From NCBI GenBank assembly GCA_017991555.1, contig JAGOQM010000010.1, positions 38,490 through 102,489 on the forward strand: a DNA stretch of 64,000 nucleotides, given 5' to 3'. This stretch comes from Neisseriaceae bacterium (GTDB lineage: Bacteria > Pseudomonadota > Gammaproteobacteria > Burkholderiales > Neisseriaceae). Both the position numbers and the translations under genes were made by a program. Below the pieces are notes generated by a model. It was given only the letters and a program-made list of their open reading frames with translations. It was not told the origin of the DNA and searched no databases. Below, piece after piece: positions 8,223-18,075 of the stretch; position 1 is the stretch's first letter; every line of letters begins with the position of its first letter.

Positions 8223-9200
8223 TTAAACAATGCCTGCTCTGAGCAAGTCTTGCATGTTTAAGGCGCCGACCAACACATCGTGCTCATCCACGGCCAATAG
8301 CCCACCCACACGGTTTTTTTGCATCACGTGTAGCGCTTCATTGGCTAATTTATCAGCCCGAATGGTTTTCGGGTCGCGCGCCATGACTTCTTCGATGCGG
8401 ATGTTTTTTAAATCGTCTCGTATTTGGAACAAACGGCGTAAGTCGCCATCGGTAAAAATACCCACGGCGTGGCCAGTTTCGTCCACAACGGCGGTAAAGC
8501 CCAGGCTTTTCTCGCTCATCATCACGACCACGTCTTTTAAATCTGTGCCCAAAGCCACCTGCGGCAAATCGTTGCCGCCGTGCATTAGGTCTTGCACCCG
8601 CACCAATAGGCGCTTACCTAGGCTGCCGGCCGGATGGCTCATGGCAAAATCATCAGAAGTAAAGCGCCGCGCCTGCATCAACACCACCGCCAACGCATCC
8701 CCTAAGGCCAAGGCGGCCGTGGTGCTGCTGGTGGGGGCCAATCCTAAAGGACAAGCCTCGCGCGTCACGGCGTTGTTCAAAAACACGTCTGCCTCTTGCG
8801 CCAGCGTCGACTGGGGCTTGCCCGCCATCGCAATGACCTGCACGCCTTTGCGCTTCAGCGCCGGCAAGACGTTAATCACTTCATCACTTTCGCCGGAATA
8901 CGACAACGCCAACACCACGTCGCCCTCCAAAATCATGCCCAAATCACCGTGGGCGGCTTCGGCCGGATGCACAAAAAAAGCCGGCGTTCCGGTAGAAGCT
9001 AGGGTGGCCGCAATCTTGCTGCCAATATGGCCAGACTTGCCCATCCCCGTCACCACCAAACGCCCCTTCATGCCCAGCACAAGGTCAACGGCACGCACAA
9101 ATTCGTCGTCCAGTCTTTCAGCCAATTGGTTTAAAGCTTCGGCTTCAATACTTAAAACTTCTTTTGCTTGAGTTAAGTAGGGGTTACAATATTTATTCAT
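8223..9200 (-). CDS. kdsD: Arabinose-5-phosphate isomerase KdsD
   Basis: About 325 residues: an N-terminal SIS sugar-isomerase domain (GKSGHIGSKIAATLASTGTPAFFVHPAEAAHGDLG) and two C-terminal CBS domains. It converts ribulose 5-phosphate to arabinose 5-phosphate for KDO synthesis. The ATG at 9200 begins the conserved part (MNKYCNPYLTQAKEVL); the upstream ATG at 9236 would add 12 unlike residues. No ribosome site is seen before 9200, but a TATAAT lies 7 bases upstream, so the message may be leaderless. First gene of the kds-lpt operon. Confidence 0.93.
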   Translation of the reverse strand: MNKYCNPYLTQAKEVLSIEAEALNQLAERLDDEFVRAVDLVLGMKGRLVVTGMGKSGHIGSKIAATLASTGTPAFFVHPAEAAHGDLGMILEGDVVLALSYSGESDEVINVLPALKRKGVQVIAMAGKPQSTLAQEADVFLNNAVTREACPLGLAPTSSTTAALALGDALAVVLMQARRFTSDDFAMSHPAGSLGKRLLVRVQDLMHGGNDLPQVALGTDLKDVVVMMSEKSLGFTAVVDETGHAVGIFTDGDLRRLFQIRDDLKNIRIEEVMARDPKTIRADKLANEALHVMQKNRVGGLLAVDEHDVLVGALNMQDLLRAGIV

Positions 9201-9373
9201 AATCGCGATTATACAATGATCAATGCCGCTTGGCATGGTTTTTAAGTGATTGCCCTTATTATCAATAGGCGCTGCATGCTTAGAGACACAAGTCTATTCA
9301 GCGTTCCTTTATTAGCCTTAGAATTTCATTTATTTTGTCAGTCGGATCCAGTCCTTCCCAAAGATAGGTTGCC

Positions 9374-11353
9374 ATGCATTATTCACTCGGCCCTGTGGTC
9401 ATTTTACTATTAGTGGCGGTGATTTCCGTATTTATTTGTCGCCGCCTTAATATCCCCGCCATGATGGGCTACCTTATCGTGGGCTTTATTGCGGGCCCAG
9501 GCGTGTTGAAGCTCGTCCCACAAACCGCTGAAACCGATTTTGTCGGCGAAATCGGCATCGTCTTCTTAATGTTCACCATTGGCCTAGAGTTTTCCTTAGC
9601 CAAGCTCAAGGCCATGAAGCGCATGGTATTGGGCCTAGGCGGCCTACAGGTGGGCCTAACCATGGCGGTGCTCATTTTGGTCAGCACGCTGGCCAACATC
9701 CCATTTTTGACCGCATTTGCCGTCGCCGGTGCCCTCACCATGTCGTCCACCGCCATTGCCAGCCGCCTGCTGTCAGAACGGGTAGAGCTGGGCCAACAGC
9801 ATGGCAAAATGACCATGAGCGTGCTGCTGATGCAAGACATTGCCGTTGTGCCCATCATGATCCTGCTGCCGGCGTTGGCCACTCACTCCAGCACCATGTG
9901 GCTCGATCTACTGATGGCCCTTGGCAAGATGATTTTGGTGCTGACCCTATTATTCGTGGTCGGCAAGCGCTTGGTGAGCCCGTGGTTTCACGTCATTGCC
10001 CGCATCCGTTCGTCGGAATTGTTCATGGTCAACGTGCTGCTGATCACCCTCGGCGTGGCCTATTTAACCGATTTGGCCGGCCTGTCTTTGGCCTTAGGCG
10101 CCTTTGTGGCGGGCATGCTGATTTCAGAAACCGACTACCGCTATCAGGTAGAAGAAGACATTCGGCCATTTCGCGACATGCTGCTCGGCTTCTTCTTCAT
10201 CACCGTGGGCATGAAGCTCAACATTCAAGCCCTATTGGCCAACATTGATCTGGTGCTGATTCTGCTGGCCATGGCCATCGTTGCCAAAGCCATCATTGTT
10301 TACGCCGCCGCCAAGGCGCTTAAATACAAAACCAAAGACAGCCTCACCACGGCGCTGTACCTGGCCCAAGGCGGCGAGTTTGGCTTTGTACTGCTGGCCA
10401 TTTCCGGCCAGCTCAAACTTTTAACGCCCGAAAGCGAACAGGCCGCTATTGCCGCCATTTTGATTTCCATGCTGATCGCGCCCTTCTTGATTGCGGCCAG
10501 CAGCAAGATCGTCAACAAGCTGGTTAAATCCAACTGGGACGCTCAGGCCGTTGACCTACAAAACATCCTGGTCGAAAACATGAACAAAACCGACCACGTG
10601 CTGATGCTGGGCTATGGCCGCACCGGTCAGGCCGTGGCGCGCTTGTTAGAGCAAGAGAACATTCCTTATTACGCCCTCGATCTAGACGTGGATCGGGTGC
10701 AGGCCGCGCGCAGCGCCGGTGAGGCGGTGTCGTTTGGCGACGCCAAGCGCAAAGACATTTTGATCGCCGCCGGCATTCAGCGGGCCAAGGCCGCCGTCAT
10801 CACCATGCACCACACCGTAGAAGCCGAACACATTTTGTCCGCGATTTTGAGCGTCAACCCCACCCTGCCCGTGGTGGTGCGCAGTACCGATGAAGCGCAA
10901 ATGGACGAACTGCTCAAACACGGCGCCGAGGCTGTGGTGTCCGACACCATGGAGGTATCCTTGGTCTTGGCCTCACAAACGCTGATGAACATGGGCCTGC
11001 CGTTCGACCGTATTTTCAACACCATGAAAACCGTCCGTACCGAACGCTATGCCCTCTTACAAGGGTTCTTTAAGGGCAGCAGCGACGAGCCCGACTCGCT
11101 GGAACACAATTCACGCCAGAATCGCCTTCAAAGCTTGGCCATTACAGAAGAATCGTATGCCGCCAACCGCACGCTGGCCGAATTGAACTTTGCCCAATTC
11201 CATACTCAGCTGCGTTTAATCCGTCGCGGCACCCATAAAATCAAAAAACCAACGCCTGATTTCATCCTATTACCCGGCGACATTTTGGTCATGATTGGCG
11301 TGCCGAGCAATTTAATCAATACAGAAAACTTTATATTACAAGGACCTGAATAA
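9374..11353 (+). CDS. CPA2 cation:proton antiporter with RCK domains (Kef/YbaL type)
   Basis: 659-residue inner-membrane protein. About 12 transmembrane helices (residues ~1-385) form a Na+/H+-exchanger fold typical of the KefB/YbaL group. It continues as a cytoplasmic TrkA-N/RCK domain with the nucleotide-binding GYGRTGQAV motif near residue 413 and an aspartate-ended strand (YALDLDVDR), then a TrkA-C domain (~570-655). Likely exchanges K+ or another monovalent cation for protons under nucleotide or thiol control. Divergent from kdsD. Which paralog (KefB, KefC or YbaL) cannot be decided; no ancillary KefF/G gene is adjacent. Confidence 0.9.
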   Translation: MHYSLGPVVILLLVAVISVFICRRLNIPAMMGYLIVGFIAGPGVLKLVPQTAETDFVGEIGIVFLMFTIGLEFSLAKLKAMKRMVLGLGGLQVGLTMAVLILVSTLANIPFLTAFAVAGALTMSSTAIASRLLSERVELGQQHGKMTMSVLLMQDIAVVPIMILLPALATHSSTMWLDLLMALGKMILVLTLLFVVGKRLVSPWFHVIARIRSSELFMVNVLLITLGVAYLTDLAGLSLALGAFVAGMLISETDYRYQVEEDIRPFRDMLLGFFFITVGMKLNIQALLANIDLVLILLAMAIVAKAIIVYAAAKALKYKTKDSLTTALYLAQGGEFGFVLLAISGQLKLLTPESEQAAIAAILISMLIAPFLIAASSKIVNKLVKSNWDAQAVDLQNILVENMNKTDHVLMLGYGRTGQAVARLLEQENIPYYALDLDVDRVQAARSAGEAVSFGDAKRKDILIAAGIQRAKAAVITMHHTVEAEHILSAILSVNPTLPVVVRSTDEAQMDELLKHGAEAVVSDTMEVSLVLASQTLMNMGLPFDRIFNTMKTVRTERYALLQGFFKGSSDEPDSLEHNSRQNRLQSLAITEESYAANRTLAELNFAQFHTQLRLIRRGTHKIKKPTPDFILLPGDILVMIGVPSNLINTENFILQGPE

Positions 11354-11421
11354 TTTCTTTAAAAAAGGGCTTGCCAAGGTGAACGGAACATGGTTTAATT
11401 CGCCTCCTCAAAGCAGTACAC

Positions 11422-11497
<76 letters not shown>

Positions 11498-11513
11498 CTA
11501 GCCCTTTTGAGAT

Positions 11514-11590
11514 GGAGTGGTAGTTCAGTTGGTTAGAATACCGGCCTGTCACGCCGGGGGTCGCGGGTTCGAGTCCCGTCCACTCCGCCA
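11514..11590 (+). tRNA. tRNA-Asp (anticodon GUC)
   Basis: 77-nt cloverleaf 16 bases downstream of tRNA-Val. Acceptor GGAGTGG pairs with CCACTCC, discriminator G and encoded CCA. The anticodon stem is CCGGC/GCCGG with loop CTGTCAC giving GTC; the T-loop is GGTTCGAGTCC. Co-transcribed with tRNA-Val. Confidence 0.97.
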
Positions 11591-11600
11591 ACAAATAAAA

Positions 11601-11622
11601 TGCCCGTTTCGGGCTTTTTTTT
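11601..11622 (+). terminator. Terminator of the tRNA operon
   Basis: Hairpin GCCCG-TTT-CGGGC followed by eight T, just after tRNA-Asp. Ends the tRNA-Val/tRNA-Asp transcript. Confidence 0.9.
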
Positions 11623-11769
11623 CGCCTATGGCTTACTGCCTGCCCTGTCGCACCCGTCATTTCTTCATTTATACACACATAATTCGCAATAGTTAGCCGT
11701 AACACTACACAAGACCCCCCCAGACAAGTAAAATGGTTGTTTTTATTTAAGCTCGTATAAGCAAAAACC

Positions 11770-12672
11770 ATGCTCACTTTTCAAGAAATCATCTTTAAAC
11801 TACAAACCTATTGGGCCAACATCGGCTGTGTGGTCCTTCAACCTCTAGACATGGAAGTCGGTGCGGGCACCAGCCACCCAGCCACCTGCTTGCGCGCATT
11901 AGGCCCCGAGCCTTGGTTTGCCGCCTACGTACAGCCCAGCCGCCGCCCTAACGACGGCCGCTACGGCGAAAACCCCAACCGCCTGCAACACTATTACCAG
12001 TTTCAAGTGGCGCTTAAGCCTGCGCCCGAAAACATTCAAGAACTGTACCTAGACTCACTGCGTGAGCTGGGCATTTCGCCCTTAGAACACGACATTCGCT
12101 TTGTCGAAGACGACTGGGAAAACCCCACCCTAGGCGCTTGGGGCCTCGGCTGGGAAGTGTGGCTGAACGGCATGGAAGTCACCCAGTTCACCTATTTCCA
12201 ACAGGTCGGCGGCATCGACTGTAGCCCCGTATTGGGCGAAATCACCTACGGCATTGAACGCCTGGCCATGTACCTACAGGGCGTTGAAAACGTTTACGAC
12301 CTTATATGGGCGCACACCCCCGACGGCCAAACCGTCACCTACGGCGACGTCTACCATCAAAACGAGGTAGAACAATCGACCTACAACTTTGAGTACGCCA
12401 ACGTGCCGTGGTTGCTAGAACAGTTTAACCACTATGAGTCAGAAGCCAAACGCTTACTGGCCGTTACCGACACGTCTTTGACCCTACCTGCCTACGAAAT
12501 GGTGCTTAAAGCCGGCCACACCTTCAACCTGCTGGATGCCCGCGGCGCCATTTCGGTGACCGAGCGCGCGACCTACATTGGCCGCGTCCGCACCCTATCG
12601 CGTCAGGTTGCGCAAGCATTTGTAGACAGTCGTGAAGCCTTAGGCTTTCCACTTATTAAGAATCCTCAGTAG
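11770..12672 (+). CDS. glyQ: Glycyl-tRNA synthetase alpha subunit
   Basis: 300 residues, the length of the bacterial alpha2beta2 GlyRS alpha chain, which holds the class II catalytic core. Hallmarks: [69 protein letters not shown] and [14 protein letters not shown]. Followed after 9 bp by glyS, so expressed as one operon. Confidence 0.98.
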   Translation: MLTFQEIIFKLQTYWANIGCVVLQPLDMEVGAGTSHPATCLRALGPEPWFAAYVQPSRRPNDGRYGENPNRLQHYYQFQVALKPAPENIQELYLDSLRELGISPLEHDIRFVEDDWENPTLGAWGLGWEVWLNGMEVTQFTYFQQVGGIDCSPVLGEITYGIERLAMYLQGVENVYDLIWAHTPDGQTVTYGDVYHQNEVEQSTYNFEYANVPWLLEQFNHYESEAKRLLAVTDTSLTLPAYEMVLKAGHTFNLLDARGAISVTERATYIGRVRTLSRQVAQAFVDSREALGFPLIKNPQ

Positions 12673-12681
12673 GCCAAGAAC

Positions 12682-14748
12682 ATGCAAGATACATTATTGA
12701 TTGAACTTCGTACCGAAGAACTGCCCCCTAAAGCCCTAGAAAAACTAGGTGCCAGCTTTGCCCAAAGCCTGCAAGAAGAACTACTTAAAGCGCAGCTGAT
12801 CGACGCGGACGCAGCCTGCCATGCCTTTGCCTCACCACGCCGTTTGGCCGTGATGATTGAAGCGGTGAAAGCCACCCAGGCCGACCAGCAGGTATTGCGT
12901 AAAGGCCCCTCCACCAAAGCCGCCTTAAAAGAGGGCCAGCCAACGCCGGCCCTGATGGGCTTTGCCCGTTCTTGCGGCGCCGAAGTGGCCGACCTACACG
13001 TGGTCAACGATGGCAAACAAGACGTATACGCCTACGAATTTTTACAGCAAGGCCAGCCGCTGTCTGCCCTCATCAGCGACATGATTCAGGTTGCCGTCAA
13101 AAAACTGCCGATTCCTAAAGTCATGCGCTGGGGCTCGTCTACCCACCAATTCGTGCGTCCAGTGCACGGTTTGGTCATCATGCACGGTCACCAATTGGTG
13201 CCGGGCAGCGTTTTGGGCTTAGACAGCCAAAACTGGACCTTGGGCCATCGCTTTTTAAGCACCGAGCCGGTGACGTTTGCGCAAGCGCAAGACTATCCGC
13301 GCCAAATGCACGAAGAAGGCAAAGTGATTGCCAGCTTTGACGCACGCCGCGCTTTGATCAAGCAACACCTCAACAGTGCTGCGACTGGCCTAAACGCCAC
13401 CATCGCCGCTGATGACGACTTATTAAACGAAGTGACGGCCCTAGTCGAATGGCCAGTGGTGCTGGAAGCCGGCTTTGACGCCGAATTCTTGGCCGTGCCG
13501 CAAGAGTGCTTGATTCTCACCATGCAGCAAAACCAAAAATACTTCCCCTTGCTTAATGCCGAAGGCAAGCTGATTAACCGCTTTTTATTGGTCTCTAATC
13601 TAGAAGCCCAAGACCCTAGCCACATCATTCAGGGCAACGAGCGGGTGTTACGCGCGCGCCTATCCGATGCGGCCTTCTTCTTTGAGCAAGACCAAAAGCA
13701 ACCGCTCGAAAACCGCCTACCGAAGCTGGCCAACGTGGTCTACCACAACAAGCTGGGCAGCCAGCTAGACCGCATTGAGCGCATCAAAACCCTGGCCGCG
13801 GCGATTGCCAGCCAGCTGGGCGCCGACGTGGCCAAAACCGAGCGCGCTGCCATCTTGGCTAAGGCCGACCTAGTGACCGGCATGGTGGGTGAGTTCCCTG
13901 AACTACAGGGCACCATGGGCAAATACTATGCCCAACACGATCAAGAAGACACCGTGGTGGCCGAGGCCATCGAGCAGCATTACCAACCGCGCTTTGCCGG
14001 CGATGCGCTGCCCCAAAGCAAAGAGGCCACCGCTGTGGCCTTGGCCGACAAGCTAGAAGCCTTGGTGGGCATTTGGGGCATTGGCCTCATCCCCACCGGC
14101 GACAAAGACCCGTACGCCCTACGCCGTTCGGCGCTGGGCATTTTGCGGATGCTGTTGGGCAGCCCTTTAAACCTAAAAACCCTGATTCAGGCCGCCAAAG
14201 ACAGCCTGAGCGCGTATAGCCTGAGCGACGACACCACCGAAAAAGTGTATGAGTTCATGCTGGCGCGCCTAGGCCACCTGTTAGAGCACGACTACAGCCA
14301 AGACGTGATTGCCGCGGTGTTGAGCAAGCAACCAGAAGTATTAGACACCCTCATCGCCAAACTTCAGGCCGTGACCGAGTTTAAAACCCTGCCCGAAGCC
14401 GCCGCCTTGGCCAGCGCCAATAAGCGGGTACAAAACCTGTTGAAAAAAACCGACGGCGCCTTAGGCAACGTCGACACCAGCTTGCTGAGCCTGGCTGCCG
14501 AGCAGGCACTACAACAGGCGATGGATCAGGTGTTGCCGCAGGTGCAAAGCCATTTAAATGCTCAAGCCTACACCCAAGCCCTATCCGCCCTAACCAGCCT
14601 AAAAGCACCGGTGGATGCCTTTTTTGAAGACGTGATGGTGATGGACCCAGATCCAGCCCTTAAGCAAAACCGTTTGAATCTTTTAAACCAACTTGCTCAA
14701 GCACTCAATGCGGTGGCCAATATTGCCCAGCTAGACGCGGCGCACTAA
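12682..14748 (+). CDS. glyS: Glycyl-tRNA synthetase beta subunit
   Basis: 688 residues, full length for GlyS, which binds tRNA-Gly and is needed for charging together with GlyQ. Starts with the typical LLIELRTEELPPKALEKL and ends with a DALR-like anticodon-binding region (FFEDVMVMDPDPALKQNRLNLLNQLA). Nothing looks damaged. Confidence 0.98.
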   Translation: MQDTLLIELRTEELPPKALEKLGASFAQSLQEELLKAQLIDADAACHAFASPRRLAVMIEAVKATQADQQVLRKGPSTKAALKEGQPTPALMGFARSCGAEVADLHVVNDGKQDVYAYEFLQQGQPLSALISDMIQVAVKKLPIPKVMRWGSSTHQFVRPVHGLVIMHGHQLVPGSVLGLDSQNWTLGHRFLSTEPVTFAQAQDYPRQMHEEGKVIASFDARRALIKQHLNSAATGLNATIAADDDLLNEVTALVEWPVVLEAGFDAEFLAVPQECLILTMQQNQKYFPLLNAEGKLINRFLLVSNLEAQDPSHIIQGNERVLRARLSDAAFFFEQDQKQPLENRLPKLANVVYHNKLGSQLDRIERIKTLAAAIASQLGADVAKTERAAILAKADLVTGMVGEFPELQGTMGKYYAQHDQEDTVVAEAIEQHYQPRFAGDALPQSKEATAVALADKLEALVGIWGIGLIPTGDKDPYALRRSALGILRMLLGSPLNLKTLIQAAKDSLSAYSLSDDTTEKVYEFMLARLGHLLEHDYSQDVIAAVLSKQPEVLDTLIAKLQAVTEFKTLPEAAALASANKRVQNLLKKTDGALGNVDTSLLSLAAEQALQQAMDQVLPQVQSHLNAQAYTQALSALTSLKAPVDAFFEDVMVMDPDPALKQNRLNLLNQLAQALNAVANIAQLDAAH

Positions 14749-14770
14749 CCCCTGCATTCACACCAGCACA

Positions 14771-14814
14771 ACCAGCAGCAGGGCTTGCCCCCGCTGCTGG
14801 TTCCCTGTTTTTTG
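14771..14814 (+). terminator. Probable glyQS terminator
   Basis: Stem CCAGCAGC / GCTGCTGG (14772-14779 / 14793-14800) with a short T-run 7 bases later (TTCCCTGTTTTTTG). Lies between glyS and the next gene. Confidence 0.6.
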
Positions 14815-14845
14815 ATTGATTGATTTGTTTAGGCAAAGGAGCAGC

Positions 14846-15307
14846 ATGATTATTGACTGTGCCCAATGGCATTACGAGGAAGATTTCCCGCATAACCTAC
14901 CACAATCACAAGCCAGCACCCACATCGGCATGTTTCTCGGCTGGATCATCATGAACCGTCTAGAAAGCGATGTTTTAGCCGAACACCTTGCAGAAGACTT
15001 AGCCAAGGTTCGCGCCCGAACGCTCAGCGGCCGCGATTTTTTGCTGAATCTGGCTGAAGGCCAATTCCTCAGCGACGACCTTAGCCCCACAGGCCTCGCC
15101 TTTACCCAAGCCTACTATCAGGATGAGGCGCAAGAAGGTTATGGCCAATACATGGTTGACTATTACACCGCGCTGAACGTGTTAAAACTGCCGTCTCTTT
15201 ATCATGTGCTGGACAGCTGGCATCAATACGACCTGGTCGCCAAACACATTGACGCCGCTTATGCCGCTTGGCAACAGGCCCAAACCGAAGAGGTAGGACA
15301 CGCATGA
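14846..15307 (+). CDS. Uncharacterised protein, DUF7832-like
   Basis: 153-residue soluble protein of unknown function. The opening pattern, WHYEEDFPHNLPQSQASTHIGMFLGWII, resembles a family I recall as DUF7832, often near immunity or stress genes; I give that only as a possibility. Rich in aromatic and acidic residues, with no signal peptide or membrane helix. The ATG at 14846 follows AAAGGAG. Its stop overlaps the gmhB start by 4 bases (ATGA), so it is translationally coupled to gmhB and the acyltransferase. Confidence 0.6.
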   Translation: MIIDCAQWHYEEDFPHNLPQSQASTHIGMFLGWIIMNRLESDVLAEHLAEDLAKVRARTLSGRDFLLNLAEGQFLSDDLSPTGLAFTQAYYQDEAQEGYGQYMVDYYTALNVLKLPSLYHVLDSWHQYDLVAKHIDAAYAAWQQAQTEEVGHA

Positions 15308-15864
15308 AGCTGATCATCTTAGACCGCGACGGGGTGATTAATAAAGACCGCGACGACTTTGTTAAAAGCGTCGACGAATGGGAACCGCTGCCGCACAGCA
15401 TGGACGCCATTGCCCTTCTGACGCAGGCCGGCTACACCATTGCCGTGGCCACCAACCAGTCTGGCATTGGCCGTGGCTATTTCAGCATGCATGAGCTGAA
15501 TGAAATGCACGCCAAAATGCATCGCCTAGCCCAGCAGGCCAGTGGCCGCATTGATGGCATTTGGTTTTGTCCGCACACCAATGCCGACCACTGTAGCTGC
15601 CGCAAGCCTAAGCCGGGCCTGGTCGAAGACATTCTGGAACGCTTTGGCGCCGACGCCCACAACACCGTTATGGTGGGCGACAGCCTGCGCGACCTACAGG
15701 CCATCGACGCCGTGGGTGGCAAACCTTTTTTAGTCCTCACGGGCAAGGGCAAAAAAACCTTGAGTAAAGAACAAGACAACCTGCCCGCCAACACAGAAAT
15801 TTTCGAGGACCTGATGGCGGTGGCTGAATACCTATGCGCCCCTGAAGCCGCACCTCAAGACTAA
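15304..15864 (+). CDS. gmhB: Heptose-1,7-bisphosphate 7-phosphatase GmhB
   Basis: 186-residue cytoplasmic HAD phosphatase of the ADP-heptose pathway for the LPS inner core. Asp7 and Asp9 in LDRDGVIN are the HAD nucleophile and acid/base. A zinc-binding loop Cys89-x-His91...Cys97-x-Cys99 is present, as in GmhB. Motif IV is MVGDSLRDLQA. The start at 15304 overlaps the previous stop (ATGA). The acyltransferase follows after 8 bp. Confidence 0.94.
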   Translation: MKLIILDRDGVINKDRDDFVKSVDEWEPLPHSMDAIALLTQAGYTIAVATNQSGIGRGYFSMHELNEMHAKMHRLAQQASGRIDGIWFCPHTNADHCSCRKPKPGLVEDILERFGADAHNTVMVGDSLRDLQAIDAVGGKPFLVLTGKGKKTLSKEQDNLPANTEIFEDLMAVAEYLCAPEAAPQD

Positions 15865-15872
15865 GGACCCTT

Positions 15873-16640
15873 ATGCTTTTGATTAGAAACCTCGCTTACT
15901 GGCTGGTGATGTGCACCGTGACCGTTCTGTTCGCACTCACTTTTTTTATTTTCGCCTGGTTGCCCGCACCCAAACGCCACCTGATCGGCATTGGCTACGC
16001 CAAAACCTTGGTGAGCCTGCTGGAATCGCTGGTGGGCCTCAAGTACACCGTTGTCGGCACTGAAAACATTCCCGCCGAACCGGCCATCATCTGCTGCAAG
16101 CATCAGTCGGCTTGGGAAACGCTGGCGTTACAAATCGCCTTCCCGGCCCAGGTGTTTGTGTGCAAGCGCGAACTGTTTTGGATTCCCATTTTTGGCTGGG
16201 GCCTGCGCCTGATGAGCCCGATTGCGATCGACCGCAAAGACCGCGCGAAGGCCACCCGTCAAATTCTAGAGCAGGGCACGCAGCGCAAGCGCCAAGGCTT
16301 TTGGATCAGCATCTTCCCCGAAGGTACCCGCGTGGCCCCTGGCGTACGCGGCCGCTACAAGCTGGGCGCGGCGCGCATGGCCAAAACCTTGGAAATGGAC
16401 ATTGTGCCGGTGGCGGTAAACAGCGGTGAGTTCTGGCCCCGAAATGGCTTCATCAAACACCCTGGCCGCATCACCATGGTGATTGGCAAACCCATCCCCC
16501 ACACCCTTGGCGGCGCCGAAGTGTTGATGCACAAGTGTGAAGAGTGGATTGAAAACCGCCAAAGCGAAATCAGCGGCGTTGGCCCTTGCGCCCACCCCGA
16601 CGATAAAGCCCGCGCGGCCAACCGCCATGAGCCTCACTAA
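15873..16640 (+). CDS. 1-acyl-glycerol-3-phosphate acyltransferase (PlsC family)
   Basis: 255 residues with an N-terminal transmembrane helix (~8-30). The acyltransferase motif I is HQSAWE (His77-x4-Glu82; most PlsC enzymes have Asp at the second place) and motif III is FPEGTR at 148-153. It makes phosphatidic acid from lysophosphatidic acid at the inner membrane. The Glu variant with HQS(A/T)WET is known in betaproteobacterial members such as neisserial NlaA-type proteins. AAGGA precedes the ATG. The end overlaps the next gene by 14 bases. Confidence 0.88.
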   Translation: MLLIRNLAYWLVMCTVTVLFALTFFIFAWLPAPKRHLIGIGYAKTLVSLLESLVGLKYTVVGTENIPAEPAIICCKHQSAWETLALQIAFPAQVFVCKRELFWIPIFGWGLRLMSPIAIDRKDRAKATRQILEQGTQRKRQGFWISIFPEGTRVAPGVRGRYKLGAARMAKTLEMDIVPVAVNSGEFWPRNGFIKHPGRITMVIGKPIPHTLGGAEVLMHKCEEWIENRQSEISGVGPCAHPDDKARAANRHEPH

Positions 16641-17346
16641 GGCCGACTTTACCCATGACTTTAACGGGCAGCTGCTGCCGGTTAAAGTCAGCCATCGGGC
16701 CAAAACCCGCATCTACCTGCGCCTGCGACAGCACACCTTGCACATCAGCGCCCCCAAACACGTCTCCACCGCCCAGCTGCGGGCCTTTTTAGACAGTCAC
16801 CAAGCCTTCATTGCGCGCAGCCTCAGCGCCGTTAAGCCGCTGCCCACAGCGCTACCAGAGTCGCTGTACTATCTGGGCCAGCCGCTGGCACTGGTTTGGC
16901 GCAGCGCCAGCGATACCGGCGCCAGCCGCATCGACCCCGACCAAGGCTGCATCTGGCTCAGCCACGCCCTACGGGCACAGCCCTTGGCCACCCAAAAAAA
17001 GGCCTTACGCCAGCTTTATCTGGCCAGTGCCCAAGCCACCCTACCTGCCCAGCTCCAACGCATCAGCCAAGACCTACCCAAACAGCCGCATAAAATCAGG
17101 CTCAGCAACGCCCGCGGCACTTGGGGCACCTGCAAAAGCGACGGCACCATTGGCCTTAACTGGCGCCTCATGGGCGCACCCGCCGCCGTGATTCACTACG
17201 TCTGCGTGCACGAGCTGTGCCATCTGGTACACTTAAACCATAGCCCCGCGTTTTGGCAGCTGGTGGCCACCTACGCCCCCAATGTCAAAGCCGCTAAGGC
17301 ATGGCTCAAACAGCATCAGCAGGCCTTATTTTGCCTCGATGACTGA
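16627..17346 (+). CDS. YgjP-like (M48/DUF45) metallopeptidase
   Basis: 239 residues. The zinc motif HELCH at 195-199 with the third ligand His205 (HLNHSPAFW) and the preceding [19 protein letters not shown] block are hallmarks of the YgjP family of putative cytoplasmic metalloproteases. The start at 16627 (MSLTKADF) overlaps the acyltransferase end by 14 bases, suggesting coupling. Substrate unknown. A divergent, shorter paralog lies at 5239-5751. Confidence 0.88.
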   Translation: MSLTKADFTHDFNGQLLPVKVSHRAKTRIYLRLRQHTLHISAPKHVSTAQLRAFLDSHQAFIARSLSAVKPLPTALPESLYYLGQPLALVWRSASDTGASRIDPDQGCIWLSHALRAQPLATQKKALRQLYLASAQATLPAQLQRISQDLPKQPHKIRLSNARGTWGTCKSDGTIGLNWRLMGAPAAVIHYVCVHELCHLVHLNHSPAFWQLVATYAPNVKAAKAWLKQHQQALFCLDD

Positions 17347-17384
17347 GCCACACCCCATCATCCGCTAACCACAAGGAACACAGC

Positions 17385-17765
17385 ATGAGACTCCTCCACA
17401 CCATGTTACGCGTCGGCGACTTAGATCGCTCGATTCGCTTTTACGAAGACGTGCTTGAAATGCGCTTATTGCGTAAAGAAGACTACGAAAGTGGCCGTTT
17501 TACCCTTGCCTTTCTAGGCTATGGCGACGAAAGCACCCACACCGTGCTTGAACTCACCCACAACTGGGACACCAAAAGCTACGACTTAGGCAACGGCTAT
17601 GGCCACATTGCGATTGCGGTGGCCGATGCGGCCGCGGCTTGTGACGCAGCGCGCGCCAAAGGCGGCAAAGTCGTGCGCGAAGCGGGCCCAATGAATCACG
17701 GCACCACCGTCATCGCCTTTATTGAAGACCCTGATGGATACAAGATTGAGTTCATTCAGAAGTAA
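17385..17765 (+). CDS. gloA: Lactoylglutathione lyase (glyoxalase I)
   Basis: 126 residues with two VOC beta-alpha-beta-beta-beta units. Metal ligands are readable: His5 in [13 protein letters not shown], the Glu in HTVLELTHN, His in GYGHIAIAV, and the Glu in DGYKIEFIQ. It isomerises the methylglyoxal-glutathione adduct to S-lactoylglutathione. The short form without insertions is the nickel-type bacterial enzyme. Followed by its own hairpin. Confidence 0.96.
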   Translation: MRLLHTMLRVGDLDRSIRFYEDVLEMRLLRKEDYESGRFTLAFLGYGDESTHTVLELTHNWDTKSYDLGNGYGHIAIAVADAAAACDAARAKGGKVVREAGPMNHGTTVIAFIEDPDGYKIEFIQK

Positions 17766-17777
17766 GCTTCACAACCC

Positions 17778-17820
17778 TACCGCAATCAGCGCCTATCTGG
17801 CCGGTTGCGGTATTTATTTG
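17778..17820 (+). terminator. Probable gloA terminator
   Basis: TACCGCAA / TTGCGGTA, a perfect 8-bp stem (17778-17785 / 17805-17812) with a 19-base loop, followed by the T-rich TTTATTTG. Confidence 0.6.
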
Positions 17821-18075
17821 CCGATAAGAATCGCCAACGCACACGAAACGGCATTAAGTATCAAGACAGCTTCATATTTATCCGATTTAGGTCAGAATAA
17901 TCGTCTGTTTTCATGGTCAAGAAGGGCCGTTTCGATTATTATGGTTCCTTATTTTTAGCCGACCCCTTCATTGAGTAGAAGGTTGTACAAAACAATAAAT
18001 CATCAAATATGCTGACGAACTGCTTCACCGTCCATGCCGATGGCTTACTCAGAGATAAACCTACAGGAGCTCTTT
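17821..18075 (+). other. Leader region upstream of the Na+/H+ antiporter
   Basis: About 255 bases after the gloA hairpin with no convincing gene. It holds AT-rich promoter-like sequence and, near 18030-18060, a GC-richer part before the ribosome site AGGAG (18065-18069). The length would allow a regulatory leader, but I could not fold it into a known riboswitch. Confidence 0.4.
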
